Shown here: positions 44,870 through 52,522 of the stretch, piece after piece
Layout: the number at the start of each line of letters is the position of its first letter
How positions within the stretch are numbered: the first letter of the stretch is position 1
From: Arthrobacter sp. ES3-54
GTDB taxonomy: Bacteria > Actinomycetota > Actinomycetes > Actinomycetales > Micrococcaceae
DNA length: 64,000 nt
Direction of reading: 5' to 3'
Assembly: GCF_029504395.1 (NCBI RefSeq)
Contig: NZ_JAQFIF010000002.1
Coordinates: forward strand, 124,001 to 188,000
The notes under the pieces: model-generated
The model's database searches: none
Seen by the model: the letters and a program-made list of their open reading frames with translations, nothing else
Told to the model about the DNA's origin: nothing
Program-made: the position numbers and the translations under genes

Positions 44870-46932
44870 GCCAGGTCCTTTTCGACGATTTTCATCACGT
44901 GGTGAGTGGGCACTTCGGTGGCAAGCCATTCCAGGCCCTCCACCGCCAGTTCGTCCGCCTTCACGCAGCGGACCAGTCCGTCCTCGGATCCGGAAGACAG
45001 CAGCGGCACCGGGGCGGCGCACGCGGAGCCGGCAAACTGGCAGCGGGCCATGAAGCGGCAGCCGGTGGGCCAGTCCTTTGGCTGCGGAACCTGGCCGCTG
45101 ATGGTGGCCAGCCGTTCAGGCATGTCCGCTGCGGTGTTGGCGTGCGGGTCGGCGGCCAGAAGCGCCAAGGTGTAAGGGTGGCGGGGGTTGTCGAGAATAT
45201 TGGCGGTCCGGCCGCTTTCCACCACCTGGCCGGCGTACATCACGGCGACGTTGTCGCAGATGTCCGCCACCACGCCGAGGTCGTGCGTCACCATCACCAC
45301 GGACATCCCGGAGTCCTTCACCAGGGAGCGCAGCAGCGAGAGGATTTCGGCCTGCACGGTGACGTCCAGCGCTGTGGTGGGTTCATCGGCCACCAGCAGC
45401 CGGGGCCGGCCGGACAGTGCCAGGGCGATGGCGACGCGTTGCGCCATGCCGCCGCTGATCTGGTGCGGGTAGGTTTTGAGGATGCGTTTGGCGTCCACAA
45501 TGCCCACCTTTTCGAGCAGGCTAAGGGCTTCGGCACGTGCCTCGGCTTTGCCCACCTTCAGCAGCCGGCGGATTGCCGCGGTGAGCTGGTAGCCCACGGT
45601 GAACATGGGGTCCAAGGCCCGCATGGGTTCCTGCGAGATCAGGGCGATGTCCCGGCCGCGGATGCCTTCCATGTCGCGCTCCGTGGCGGCGGCCAGGTTC
45701 TTGCCGTTCCAGAGGATCTGGCCGCCGGTGGCGGACACCCCGGCGGGCAGCAGTCCCAGCAGCGACAGCGCCGTCATGGTCTTGCCGCAGCCGGACTCCC
45801 CCACCAGACCCAGCACGGTTCCCTGCTCGACGTCGAACGAGACGCCCGTGACCAGCGGAGTCCCGCCGTCGACCCCTACAGAGAGTCCGCGGACGCTCAG
45901 GTGGCCTTTCGCCGGGATGGCTCCCGTGTCGGCAGCCGAAGCCGCGGCGCCCGTTGCGGCAACCGCAGCGGCAACAACACGGCCACGCTGGCGACGTGCC
46001 GCTGCCGACGGCAGGTGCGAGACGCCAGCGTTCGGCGACTTCCCCAAGGCGTTGCCGATCGCGTTGGCGGCCAGGACGGTCAGGGCAAGGACCGCACCCG
46101 TGGGAACCATCAGCCACGGGGCGTCGTAGACGTGCTGGGAAGCGCCCTGGATCATGCCGCCCCAGCTGGGCTGCGGGATGGGCGGGCCGAAGCCGATGAA
46201 CGCCAGGCCGGCCTGGATGAGCATGCCGACGGCGAAGATGAGGGCTGACTGGACCACGATGGTGTTGGTCAGTCCGGGCAAGACGTGGCGGAGGCTGATC
46301 CCCAGGGTGCTGACGCCGTCCACCTTGGCCGCGTCCACGTACAGCTGGGACTGGAGCGACTTGGCCTGGCCCAGTATGACGCGGTAGATGCCGGCGGAGA
46401 TGAGGACGCCCAGGATGGCCATGATCAGCGGGATGTTGGTTCCCACGGCACCAATGACCGCCAGGATGATGACGGTGCCGGGCAGCGACATCATGACCTC
46501 GGTGACGCGGCTGATCGCTCCTTCCGTCCGGTCACCGCCGGCGGCCACCATGGCCAGGACGGTTCCAAGCCCGACGCCGACAATCACCGTGATCAGGGAG
46601 GTTCCCAGCGTGCCTGCGGCGGCAGCGAAGATGCGGCTGAGGAGGTCCCGGCCGAGTTCGTCGGTGCCGAGCCAGTGCGCGGCGGTGGGACCGGACAGGA
46701 CAGCGGTGAAGTCCTGGTCCTCCGTTTTATAGGGCAGCCACCACTGGGCAGTCAGCGAGGCAACCACCAGGGCTGCCAGCCATACGACGCCGGCCACACC
46801 TCCGGGCGAGGCGAAGAGCCGGCTTGCGGAAACTTTGCTGAAGGCGGTCCGTTGGCCGGACTTGGGCTGCACAGCTGCGGCAGCCGTGGCTGGCGCACTG
46901 TCGGCAGGAGCGGGGGCGACGTTGGGGATCAT
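44866..46932 (-). CDS. Fused ABC permease/ATPase (DppC-DppD type)
   Basis: A 688-residue fusion. Residues 1-300 are a DppC-type permease with LGTDELGRDLLSRI, several membrane helices and the EAA-like loop YVDAAKVDGVSTLGISLRHVLPG. An Ala-rich linker follows. Residues about 345-688 are a DppD-type ATPase with GLVGESGCGKTMTAL, ISGGMAQRVAIALAL and LLVADEPTTALD, plus the C-terminal Cys-containing oligo-HPY segment. Such fusions are known in actinobacterial Opp/Dpp systems. Start and stop overlap both neighbours by four bases. Confidence 0.92.
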   Translation of the reverse strand: MIPNVAPAPADSAPATAAAAVQPKSGQRTAFSKVSASRLFASPGGVAGVVWLAALVVASLTAQWWLPYKTEDQDFTAVLSGPTAAHWLGTDELGRDLLSRIFAAAAGTLGTSLITVIVGVGLGTVLAMVAAGGDRTEGAISRVTEVMMSLPGTVIILAVIGAVGTNIPLIMAILGVLISAGIYRVILGQAKSLQSQLYVDAAKVDGVSTLGISLRHVLPGLTNTIVVQSALIFAVGMLIQAGLAFIGFGPPIPQPSWGGMIQGASQHVYDAPWLMVPTGAVLALTVLAANAIGNALGKSPNAGVSHLPSAAARRQRGRVVAAAVAATGAAASAADTGAIPAKGHLSVRGLSVGVDGGTPLVTGVSFDVEQGTVLGLVGESGCGKTMTALSLLGLLPAGVSATGGQILWNGKNLAAATERDMEGIRGRDIALISQEPMRALDPMFTVGYQLTAAIRRLLKVGKAEARAEALSLLEKVGIVDAKRILKTYPHQISGGMAQRVAIALALSGRPRLLVADEPTTALDVTVQAEILSLLRSLVKDSGMSVVMVTHDLGVVADICDNVAVMYAGQVVESGRTANILDNPRHPYTLALLAADPHANTAADMPERLATISGQVPQPKDWPTGCRFMARCQFAGSACAAPVPLLSSGSEDGLVRCVKADELAVEGLEWLATEVPTHHVMKIVEKDLA

Positions 46933-47870
46933 GAGGCACGCAACTTCGGGTCCAGAAACTTGGTGGCGAGTTCCAGCACGAGGTTTACGGCCACCACCAC
47001 GACGGTGGCGATGACCACCACGCCCTGGACGGCGGGGGCGTCGTGGGTGCTGACGGAGGTCTGGACGGCCTGGCCCAGACCCGGCATGGCGAAGAGCTGC
47101 TCCGCGATGACGGAGCCGCCGAACAGGCCGATGAACTGCAGTGCGATGCCGGCCACAATGGGGAGGCTGGCGTAGCGCAGGGCGTGGATGTAGAGGATTT
47201 TCCAGGTGGAGGTGGCCGTGGCACGCAGCGTCCGGATGTGCTCCTGCTGCAGCGCTTCAAGCATTGAGGCCCTGGTCTGGCGGGCGATGAAGGCTGCGCC
47301 GCCGACGGCAAGCGTGATGACCGGAAGGGCCAGGGACATGCCCCAGTCCTGCGGTGAGACCTCGAACGGCACGTACCCGGTGGCGGGAAAGACCGAGGAC
47401 TGGATGGCGAACAGGTACACGAAGATGATGCCGATCCAGAAGGCAGGCAGGGCCACGGCCAAGCCGCAGATCCCGCCCACGATCCGGTCCACCATGCCGC
47501 CGCGGACCGCCGCTGTGACGCCCAGGCCGATGCCGAGGACCGCGCTCAGCACGGTGGCGCCGGCCGCGAGTGATGCCGTCACCGGAAGCCTGTTGCCCAG
47601 GTCCGCGCTAACTGAGCGGCCATCGATCAGGGACGAACCGAGGTTGCCTTGTACGGCGTCGCCGAGCCAGCGGAAGAACTGGGCCAGAAGCGGATCGTTC
47701 CAGCCAAGCCGTGCGTTGACCTCGTCAATGGCCTCCTGGGACGCGCCGGCGCCCAGCGACACGGCGCCGGGGCTGCCGGGCATCGCGTGTACCAGCAGGA
47801 ATGCCAGGACGGCAACCACCAGCACGGTGGCCAGCGCCATCAGCAGGCGCTTGGTGATGAATAGTGCCAT
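46929..47870 (-). CDS. Opp/Dpp-type ABC transporter permease (DppB-like)
   Basis: A 313-residue inner-membrane permease with six helices. It begins MALFITKRLLMALATVLVVA, has the DppB signature RLGWNDPLLAQFFRWLGDAVQGNLGSS and the coupling loop ASMLEALQQEHIRTLRATA. ATG 47870 has GGAGGTCACC directly upstream. It pairs with the DppC half of the next gene. The 72-base gap upstream holds a strong hairpin. Confidence 0.93.
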   Translation of the reverse strand: MALFITKRLLMALATVLVVAVLAFLLVHAMPGSPGAVSLGAGASQEAIDEVNARLGWNDPLLAQFFRWLGDAVQGNLGSSLIDGRSVSADLGNRLPVTASLAAGATVLSAVLGIGLGVTAAVRGGMVDRIVGGICGLAVALPAFWIGIIFVYLFAIQSSVFPATGYVPFEVSPQDWGMSLALPVITLAVGGAAFIARQTRASMLEALQQEHIRTLRATATSTWKILYIHALRYASLPIVAGIALQFIGLFGGSVIAEQLFAMPGLGQAVQTSVSTHDAPAVQGVVVIATVVVVAVNLVLELATKFLDPKLRAS

Positions 47871-47891
47871 GGTGACCTCCATCGGTCAGGA

Positions 47892-47934
47892 CCTGCCGGG
47901 CGGCCCTCCGAAGTTCGGAGGGCCGCCCGGCAGG
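47892..47934 (-). promoter_or_regulatory. Strong intercistronic hairpin between binding protein and permease genes
   Basis: A 21-base arm (47892-47912) is perfectly complementary to 47914-47934. In RNA this gives a roughly 19-bp GC-rich stem with a five-base loop and no U-tail. Such hairpins after a binding-protein gene usually stabilise the upstream mRNA and reduce read-through, so that binding protein exceeds membrane parts. Confidence 0.8.
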
Positions 47935-47942
47935 ATCAGTGA

Positions 47943-49496
47943 TCAGCTAGCCGGTGCGTAGGACGAGAGAAGCGGGTACGCGTTCGAACCTGCGAACTCC
48001 ACCTGCTGAACCTTCTTGGTGTTGTAGCCCTGGTTGGTGAGTGACTCGTAGAGCGGGATCATCCAGCCGGATTCCACCAGGCGGGTGTTGAGCTTGGTGA
48101 GGGCGGTCTTCTTGGCGGCGTCGTCCTTCGCGGCTGCGGCCTCGCCCGTAGCAGCCGTCAGCTGCTCATCGGTGGCTTTCTGCACATTGGTGAACCCGTT
48201 CAGAACCACGCCGTACATCAGGCCCACCGGGTTGTCCCAGCCGAGCGCGGCGTAGCCAAGGGGTGTGGTTGCGACGGCCGCGAAGGCTTCATCGGTGGAG
48301 GAAGCCATCTTGACGTTCATTTTGATTCCGACGGCGGCCAGATCCTTCTGGACGGCCTGCAGGTCCGTCTGGGTTTCAGCGCTGGCAACAATGGTGAACT
48401 CGAAGCCGTTACCGTAGCCGGCCTCAGCGAGCAGGCTCTTGGCCTTCGCCGGGTCGTAGGCGAACTTGGTGGTCAGCTCATCGGTGAAGCCCGCGGAATC
48501 CTTGGGAAGTGCATTCCAGGCCGCGATGTCACCCTTGTGCAGTGCGTCCACCAGTGACTGGCGGTTGATGGCGTACTGGAACGCTTGGCGGACTTTCTCG
48601 CTGGCAAACGCAGGCGCGGTCTTCCCGGTCTTGTCGAAGGAAACCATGGTGTGCAGGGTTCCACCGATCTGGGAAACGCCGAGGCCCTTGGACTTTGCGA
48701 AGTCCACCGTGGAGGAGGTGAGCATGGCGACGTCGGCCTGGCCGGAGACGAGAGCATTGGCGCGCGCCTGAGGATCCTGGATGACGCTGAAGGTGATCTT
48801 CTTGTAGGCGTAGTCTGCTGCGTTGGCGTTCTTGTCGTTCTTCACCATGACGTACTTGTTGCCCTTAACCGTGGAGGGGTCGAGCGTGTACGGACCGGAG
48901 CCGTCCGGGGTTTTGGCGAGGCTGGCCGTATCGGCAACACCGCTCTTACCGACAACCATGCCCATGGTGGAGGCGAGGTTCTTTTCGAACCCTGGCTGCG
49001 GCTTGGCGAACTTGATGGCCACCCGCGTGGGGCTGACAACACTCACCGAAGTGATTTCCTGGGCTCCGCCCTGGGCGATTGCGGAGTAGGCGCTGAGTGC
49101 GGGGTCGCTGCGGCGGTCCAGGTTTGCCTTCACCAGTGCCGCATCCAAGGTAGCGCCATCCGTGAAGATGACGCCTTCCTTGAGGGTCAAGGTAAGGACC
49201 GTATTGTCCGCGCTGTAGCTGAACTCCTTGGCCAGGCCCGGTCCAACGGAGCCGTCCGCCTGCAGGGTCATGAGGTTTTCGTAGAGGCCTTCAAAAAACT
49301 GCCGCTGCGCGTCGGCGACACGCAGGGGATCGAAGCCGAAGGAAGCGCTGTCGCTATCGATGGCGATGGTCAATGTGTCTTTATTGACGGCGGTTGCCGC
49401 CTGGGTCCCGCCGCCACAGGCGGTGAGCGAGCTCATGAGAAGCGCCCCGGCCAGGACGGCCGCGCTCCGTCGTGCGGTGGAGTTCAGAAGTTTCAT
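47943..49496 (-). CDS. Opp/Dpp-type ABC transporter substrate-binding lipoprotein
   Basis: A 517-residue extracytoplasmic solute-binding protein (SBP family 5). The signal peptide ends in the lipobox LTAC (Cys27). Then come the family features FDPLRVADAQRQFFEGLYENLMTL, LTLKEGVIFTDGATLDA and VRQAFQYAINRQSLVDALHKGD. The family binds peptides but also oligosaccharides and glycosides; the linked rhamnosidases point to a rhamnosylated flavonoid or its sugar. GAAGG lies upstream of ATG 49496. It is the first gene of the operon, 186 bases downstream of operator D. Confidence 0.9.
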   Translation of the reverse strand: MKLLNSTARRSAAVLAGALLMSSLTACGGGTQAATAVNKDTLTIAIDSDSASFGFDPLRVADAQRQFFEGLYENLMTLQADGSVGPGLAKEFSYSADNTVLTLTLKEGVIFTDGATLDAALVKANLDRRSDPALSAYSAIAQGGAQEITSVSVVSPTRVAIKFAKPQPGFEKNLASTMGMVVGKSGVADTASLAKTPDGSGPYTLDPSTVKGNKYVMVKNDKNANAADYAYKKITFSVIQDPQARANALVSGQADVAMLTSSTVDFAKSKGLGVSQIGGTLHTMVSFDKTGKTAPAFASEKVRQAFQYAINRQSLVDALHKGDIAAWNALPKDSAGFTDELTTKFAYDPAKAKSLLAEAGYGNGFEFTIVASAETQTDLQAVQKDLAAVGIKMNVKMASSTDEAFAAVATTPLGYAALGWDNPVGLMYGVVLNGFTNVQKATDEQLTAATGEAAAAKDDAAKKTALTKLNTRLVESGWMIPLYESLTNQGYNTKKVQQVEFAGSNAYPLLSSYAPAS

Positions 49497-49681
49497 GTAG
49501 TGCGCCTTCGCATTCTTTCTCAGCAAACGGGGGGTCAACATCCGGAGGAGCCTGGCGGCCTGTAGGCCGATCGTCCGTGACCGGCTTCCGGGCCGTTGCG
49601 CCGGTGCCCCTCTCGTCAGATGGGTCTCGGTGACCGGCTCACTCAAGGATCACGGCGACGCCTCAAACGGAAACACGAGAA

Positions 49682-49784
49682 TGTCATTGAATGGAAAAGT
49701 ATTGTGGTGGGGATCACTCCGCACGGGTCCCGGCCAGACGCGCAATGTACGCGTGATTAGCGACGAACCTTTCAACCAATGAAA
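49682..49784. promoter_or_regulatory. Divergent control region with two candidate operators (sites D and E)
   Basis: The 375-base gap between the importer operon and the GH1 gene holds no gene. Site D is TGTCATTGAATGGAAA (49682-49697) and site E is TTTCAACCAATGAAA (49770-49784). D is followed by TATTGTGGTGGGGATCACT (49700-49718), nearly identical to the sequence after site F upstream of the IclR gene. Two sites 88 bases apart would let one regulator control both directions. Confidence 0.6.
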
Positions 49785-49871
49785 ACGGCCGCCCCTCCCC
49801 TGACATTGACCACGGAGGATGGACAGTCAGCCCACGCACAGTCGCTTGGCGCTCAGATCGAAAGGAACCAG

Positions 49872-51128
49872 ATGACCGACTCTTTTGCCTTCCCGCACGA
49901 TTTCCTGTGGGGCGTCGCCACGGCAGCCCACCAGGTCGAGGGAAACAACGTCAACAGTGACTGCTGGTTTCTGGAGAGGCTCCCCGGAACGATCTTCGCC
50001 GAACCGTCCGGGGACGCCGTCGACCACTACCACCGATACCGCGAGGACATCGCCCTGATCGCCAGCCTGGGGTTCACCAGCTACCGCTTCTCACTGGAAT
50101 GGGCCCGCATCGAGCCCGAGGAAGGCTACTTCTCGGTGGCGGAACTCGACCATTACCGCCGCGTGCTGGAGACCTGCCATGAGCACGGGCTCACCCCGGT
50201 AGTCACCTTCCATCACTTCACTTCGCCCAGATGGCTCCTGGCGGCCGGCGGCTGGGAGGACCCACAGACCCCCGAACGGTTCGCCCGCTACTGCGACCGG
50301 GCCATGAGGCACCTCGGCGACCTCATCGGCGTCGCCTGCACCCTCAACGAGCCCAACCTCCCGTGGCTGCTCAAGGAGCTCGGCCTGGGCGGCGAGGCCC
50401 CCGAACGCAGGGCAGAGGTGCCGCTGTGGGCGGCCGCGGCGGACCGGCTCGGGATCGACGCAAGCCGCGTGGCACCCTTCCAGTTCACGGTCTCCGAGGC
50501 TGGCTTCGACATCAAGCTCGCTGCACATCAGCAGGGCCGGGCGGCCATCAAAGCGATCCGGCCGGAGCTCCCGGTCGGGTGGACCCTGGCCAACACCGAC
50601 ATCCAGGCAGCCGAAGGCGGCCAGGACCGGGCGGACAGGATCCGTCGCGAGGTCAACGAACGCTTCCTCGTGGCGTCCCGCGACGACGACGACTTCGTGG
50701 GGATACAGACGTACGGCCGGACGGTCTTCGGTCCGGACGGAGTGATGCCGGCCCCCGAGGGAGCCCCAACGAACCAGATGGGCGAGGAAATTTACCCCGA
50801 GGCCCTCGAAGCGACCATCAGGGAGGCAGCCGCCATCGCCGGCATCCCTGTCATCGTCACGGAGAACGGCCTGTCGACCGACGATGACGCCCAGCGGCTC
50901 GCCTACCTCCGCACGGCGGTAGCCGGCGTGGAGTCTTGCCTGGCCGACGGCATCGACGTCCGCGGCTACATCGCTTGGACAGCCTTCGACAACTTCGAGT
51001 GGATCTTTGGCTACGGGCCGAAGTTCGGCCTCATCGCCGTGGACCGGACCACGCAGGAACGAACCCCGAAGGAGAGCGCCAAATTCCTCGGCAGCCTGGC
51101 CGGGAGGAGGGTGGCTGAGTCCGTGTGA
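49872..51128 (+). CDS. GH1 family beta-glycosidase
   Basis: A 418-residue TIM-barrel glycosidase. It begins FPHDFLWGVATAAHQVEGNN, has the acid/base Glu in CTLNEPN near residue 160 and the nucleophile Glu in VTENGLS near 330, and ends with YIAWTAFDNFEWIFGYGPKFGLIAVD. It is slightly shorter than typical GH1 enzymes. After rhamnose removal it would cleave the flavonoid beta-glucoside. AAAGGAACC precedes ATG 49872. No signal peptide, so cytoplasmic. Confidence 0.9.
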   Translation: MTDSFAFPHDFLWGVATAAHQVEGNNVNSDCWFLERLPGTIFAEPSGDAVDHYHRYREDIALIASLGFTSYRFSLEWARIEPEEGYFSVAELDHYRRVLETCHEHGLTPVVTFHHFTSPRWLLAAGGWEDPQTPERFARYCDRAMRHLGDLIGVACTLNEPNLPWLLKELGLGGEAPERRAEVPLWAAAADRLGIDASRVAPFQFTVSEAGFDIKLAAHQQGRAAIKAIRPELPVGWTLANTDIQAAEGGQDRADRIRREVNERFLVASRDDDDFVGIQTYGRTVFGPDGVMPAPEGAPTNQMGEEIYPEALEATIREAAAIAGIPVIVTENGLSTDDDAQRLAYLRTAVAGVESCLADGIDVRGYIAWTAFDNFEWIFGYGPKFGLIAVDRTTQERTPKESAKFLGSLAGRRVAESV

Positions 51129-51193
51129 ACCGGCGCCGGCGCAGATGACGCCCCACCGCAACAGTGCCGCAGCCATGGAACACCAGCTAGGAG

Positions 51194-51230
51194 GTTCATT
51201 GGGCGAAACACTATTGTGGTGGGGGTCACT
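51194..51230 (+). promoter_or_regulatory. Candidate autoregulatory operator (site F) upstream of the IclR gene
   Basis: GTTCATTGGGCGAAAC (51194-51209) fits the TTC-N7-GAAA pattern and is followed by TATTGTGGTGGGGGTCACT (51212-51230). The 35 bases from 51196 match 28 of 35 with those from 49684, without gaps. It ends 26 bases before the IclR start codon. Confidence 0.6.
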
Positions 51231-51255
51231 GGCGACGAATTAGGAACGGTTTGAG

Positions 51256-52110
51256 ATGACAGCAGTCCCGGAACGGGATCCGGACAGCGCCGGGCCCACA
51301 ACCCCCGCTCCTGCACGCGGCAAGCGGCCAAAGCAGGGCGAACCCGTCATCGACCGTGCGTTAAGCCTTCTGGCCGTGTTTACGGACCGGCGTCGCGCCC
51401 TGACGCTCTCCGAAATGGCCAGGTACGCGGACATTCCGGCGCCGACGGCGCTGCGGCTGATCGCCCGGCTGGTGGCCTGGGGCGCGCTGGAAAGGCTCGA
51501 CGACGGGCGATACGTCGTGGGAGTACGGCTGTGGGAAGTCGCCTCACTGTCGCCCCGCGGCCATGGCGTGCGGGAAATCGCACTGCCCTATCTCGAGGAC
51601 CTTTTCGAAGTAACACGTCATCACGTCCTCCTGGCGGTGCGCGACAAGGACGAGGCCGTGCTGATTGAACGGCTGTCGTCCAAGCAGGCTACCGAGGTGG
51701 CCTACCGGGTGGGCGGCCGGGCGCCCCTTCGGTCCACCGCCGTCGGCCTGGTGTTGCTGGCGGGCGCGGACACGGCATTCCAGGAAGCCGTCATCAAGCA
51801 ACCCGCTGATGAGGAGGCCGGCGTGGACGCCATGCCGGAGGGGCAGCTGAGGCGCACGCTGTCCGACGTGCGCCGCACGGGCGTCGCCATGATCAGAAGG
51901 TCAGCGCCCTCCCGGACCGTCTCCGTTGCCTCGCCCATTTTCGATGCCCAGGGCGCTGTCGTCGCTGCACTTTCCATAGTGGTTCCCGACGGTGCCACTC
52001 CTCCGAACGTGCTGGCGCCGGCGGTTCAGGCAACGGCCAGGGCGGTGTCCCGAAATCTCGGGTTCAATGCCGAGGCCAGCGCCGGAGTGCGGCACCAGGC
52101 GCAGGCGTAA
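51256..52110 (+). CDS. IclR-family transcriptional regulator
   Basis: A 284-residue regulator. Residues about 30-90 form the winged helix (VIDRALSLLAVFTDRRRALTLSEMARYADIPAPTALRLIARLVAWGALER) and the remainder is the effector-binding IclR domain with LLAVRDKDEAVLIERL, GRAPLRSTAVGLVLLA and VSVASPIFDAQGAVVAALSI. IclR proteins often control aromatic catabolism and bind short palindromes; the six TTTC-N7/8-GAAA sites in this locus are the obvious candidates. Whether it represses or activates cannot be read off, but site A over a -35 box suggests repression. Confidence 0.9.
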   Translation: MTAVPERDPDSAGPTTPAPARGKRPKQGEPVIDRALSLLAVFTDRRRALTLSEMARYADIPAPTALRLIARLVAWGALERLDDGRYVVGVRLWEVASLSPRGHGVREIALPYLEDLFEVTRHHVLLAVRDKDEAVLIERLSSKQATEVAYRVGGRAPLRSTAVGLVLLAGADTAFQEAVIKQPADEEAGVDAMPEGQLRRTLSDVRRTGVAMIRRSAPSRTVSVASPIFDAQGAVVAALSIVVPDGATPPNVLAPAVQATARAVSRNLGFNAEASAGVRHQAQA

Positions 52111-52120
52111 GGCACTAATC

Positions 52121-52165
52121 ACTTGACAGGCCCGGTGGCGGAGTCTACGACTGGCCTTGTCAAGT
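52121..52165 (+). promoter_or_regulatory. Promoter flanked by an inverted repeat
   Basis: TTGACA (52123-52128), a 17-base spacer and TACGAC (52146-52151) make a plausible promoter for the gene at 52191. ACTTGACAGGCC (52121-52132) and GGCCTTGTCAAGT (52153-52165) are complementary except for one extra base and enclose it, suggesting an operator or a terminator for the IclR gene. Confidence 0.5.
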
Positions 52166-52190
52166 CCCATCCGCCAGCCTAGGAGTAGCC

Positions 52191-52487
52191 ATGGAGACCA
52201 CACCCTACGGAATCGTGCACTTTTTCCAGGGAGGCACCAAGGAGCAGTACGAGGCGTCGCTTGCGGCAGTCCATCCAGGCGAGGGGCGCCTGCCGGAGGG
52301 TCAAATCTTCCACGCGGCCGGGCAGTCAGAGGGCGGCTGGACCATTATGGCCGTCCATGACTCGAAGGAGAGCTGGGAGAAGTTCCGGGACACGATCCTC
52401 ATGCCCCGGATGCAACAGGGAATTGAGGGCGGCTTCACCGCTCAGCCCGTAGAGACGGTCATCGACCTCTACAAGGTCCTGCCCTGA
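52191..52487 (+). CDS. Small dimeric alpha/beta-barrel-like protein, 98 aa
   Basis: A 98-residue protein, METTPYGIVHFFQGGTKEQYEASLAAVHP and GGWTIMAVHDSKESWEKFRDTIL, with the alternating strand/helix layout of antibiotic-monooxygenase-like (ABM) barrels. No catalytic residue can be pointed to. AGGAG is well placed before the ATG and the promoter above belongs to it. It may or may not belong to the flavonoid locus; a separate promoter without the shared operator argues against. Confidence 0.68.
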   Translation: METTPYGIVHFFQGGTKEQYEASLAAVHPGEGRLPEGQIFHAAGQSEGGWTIMAVHDSKESWEKFRDTILMPRMQQGIEGGFTAQPVETVIDLYKVLP

Positions 52488-52522
52488 GTCCGTAATTCAC
52501 ACCGACTCGTTCACCGGCTCAT

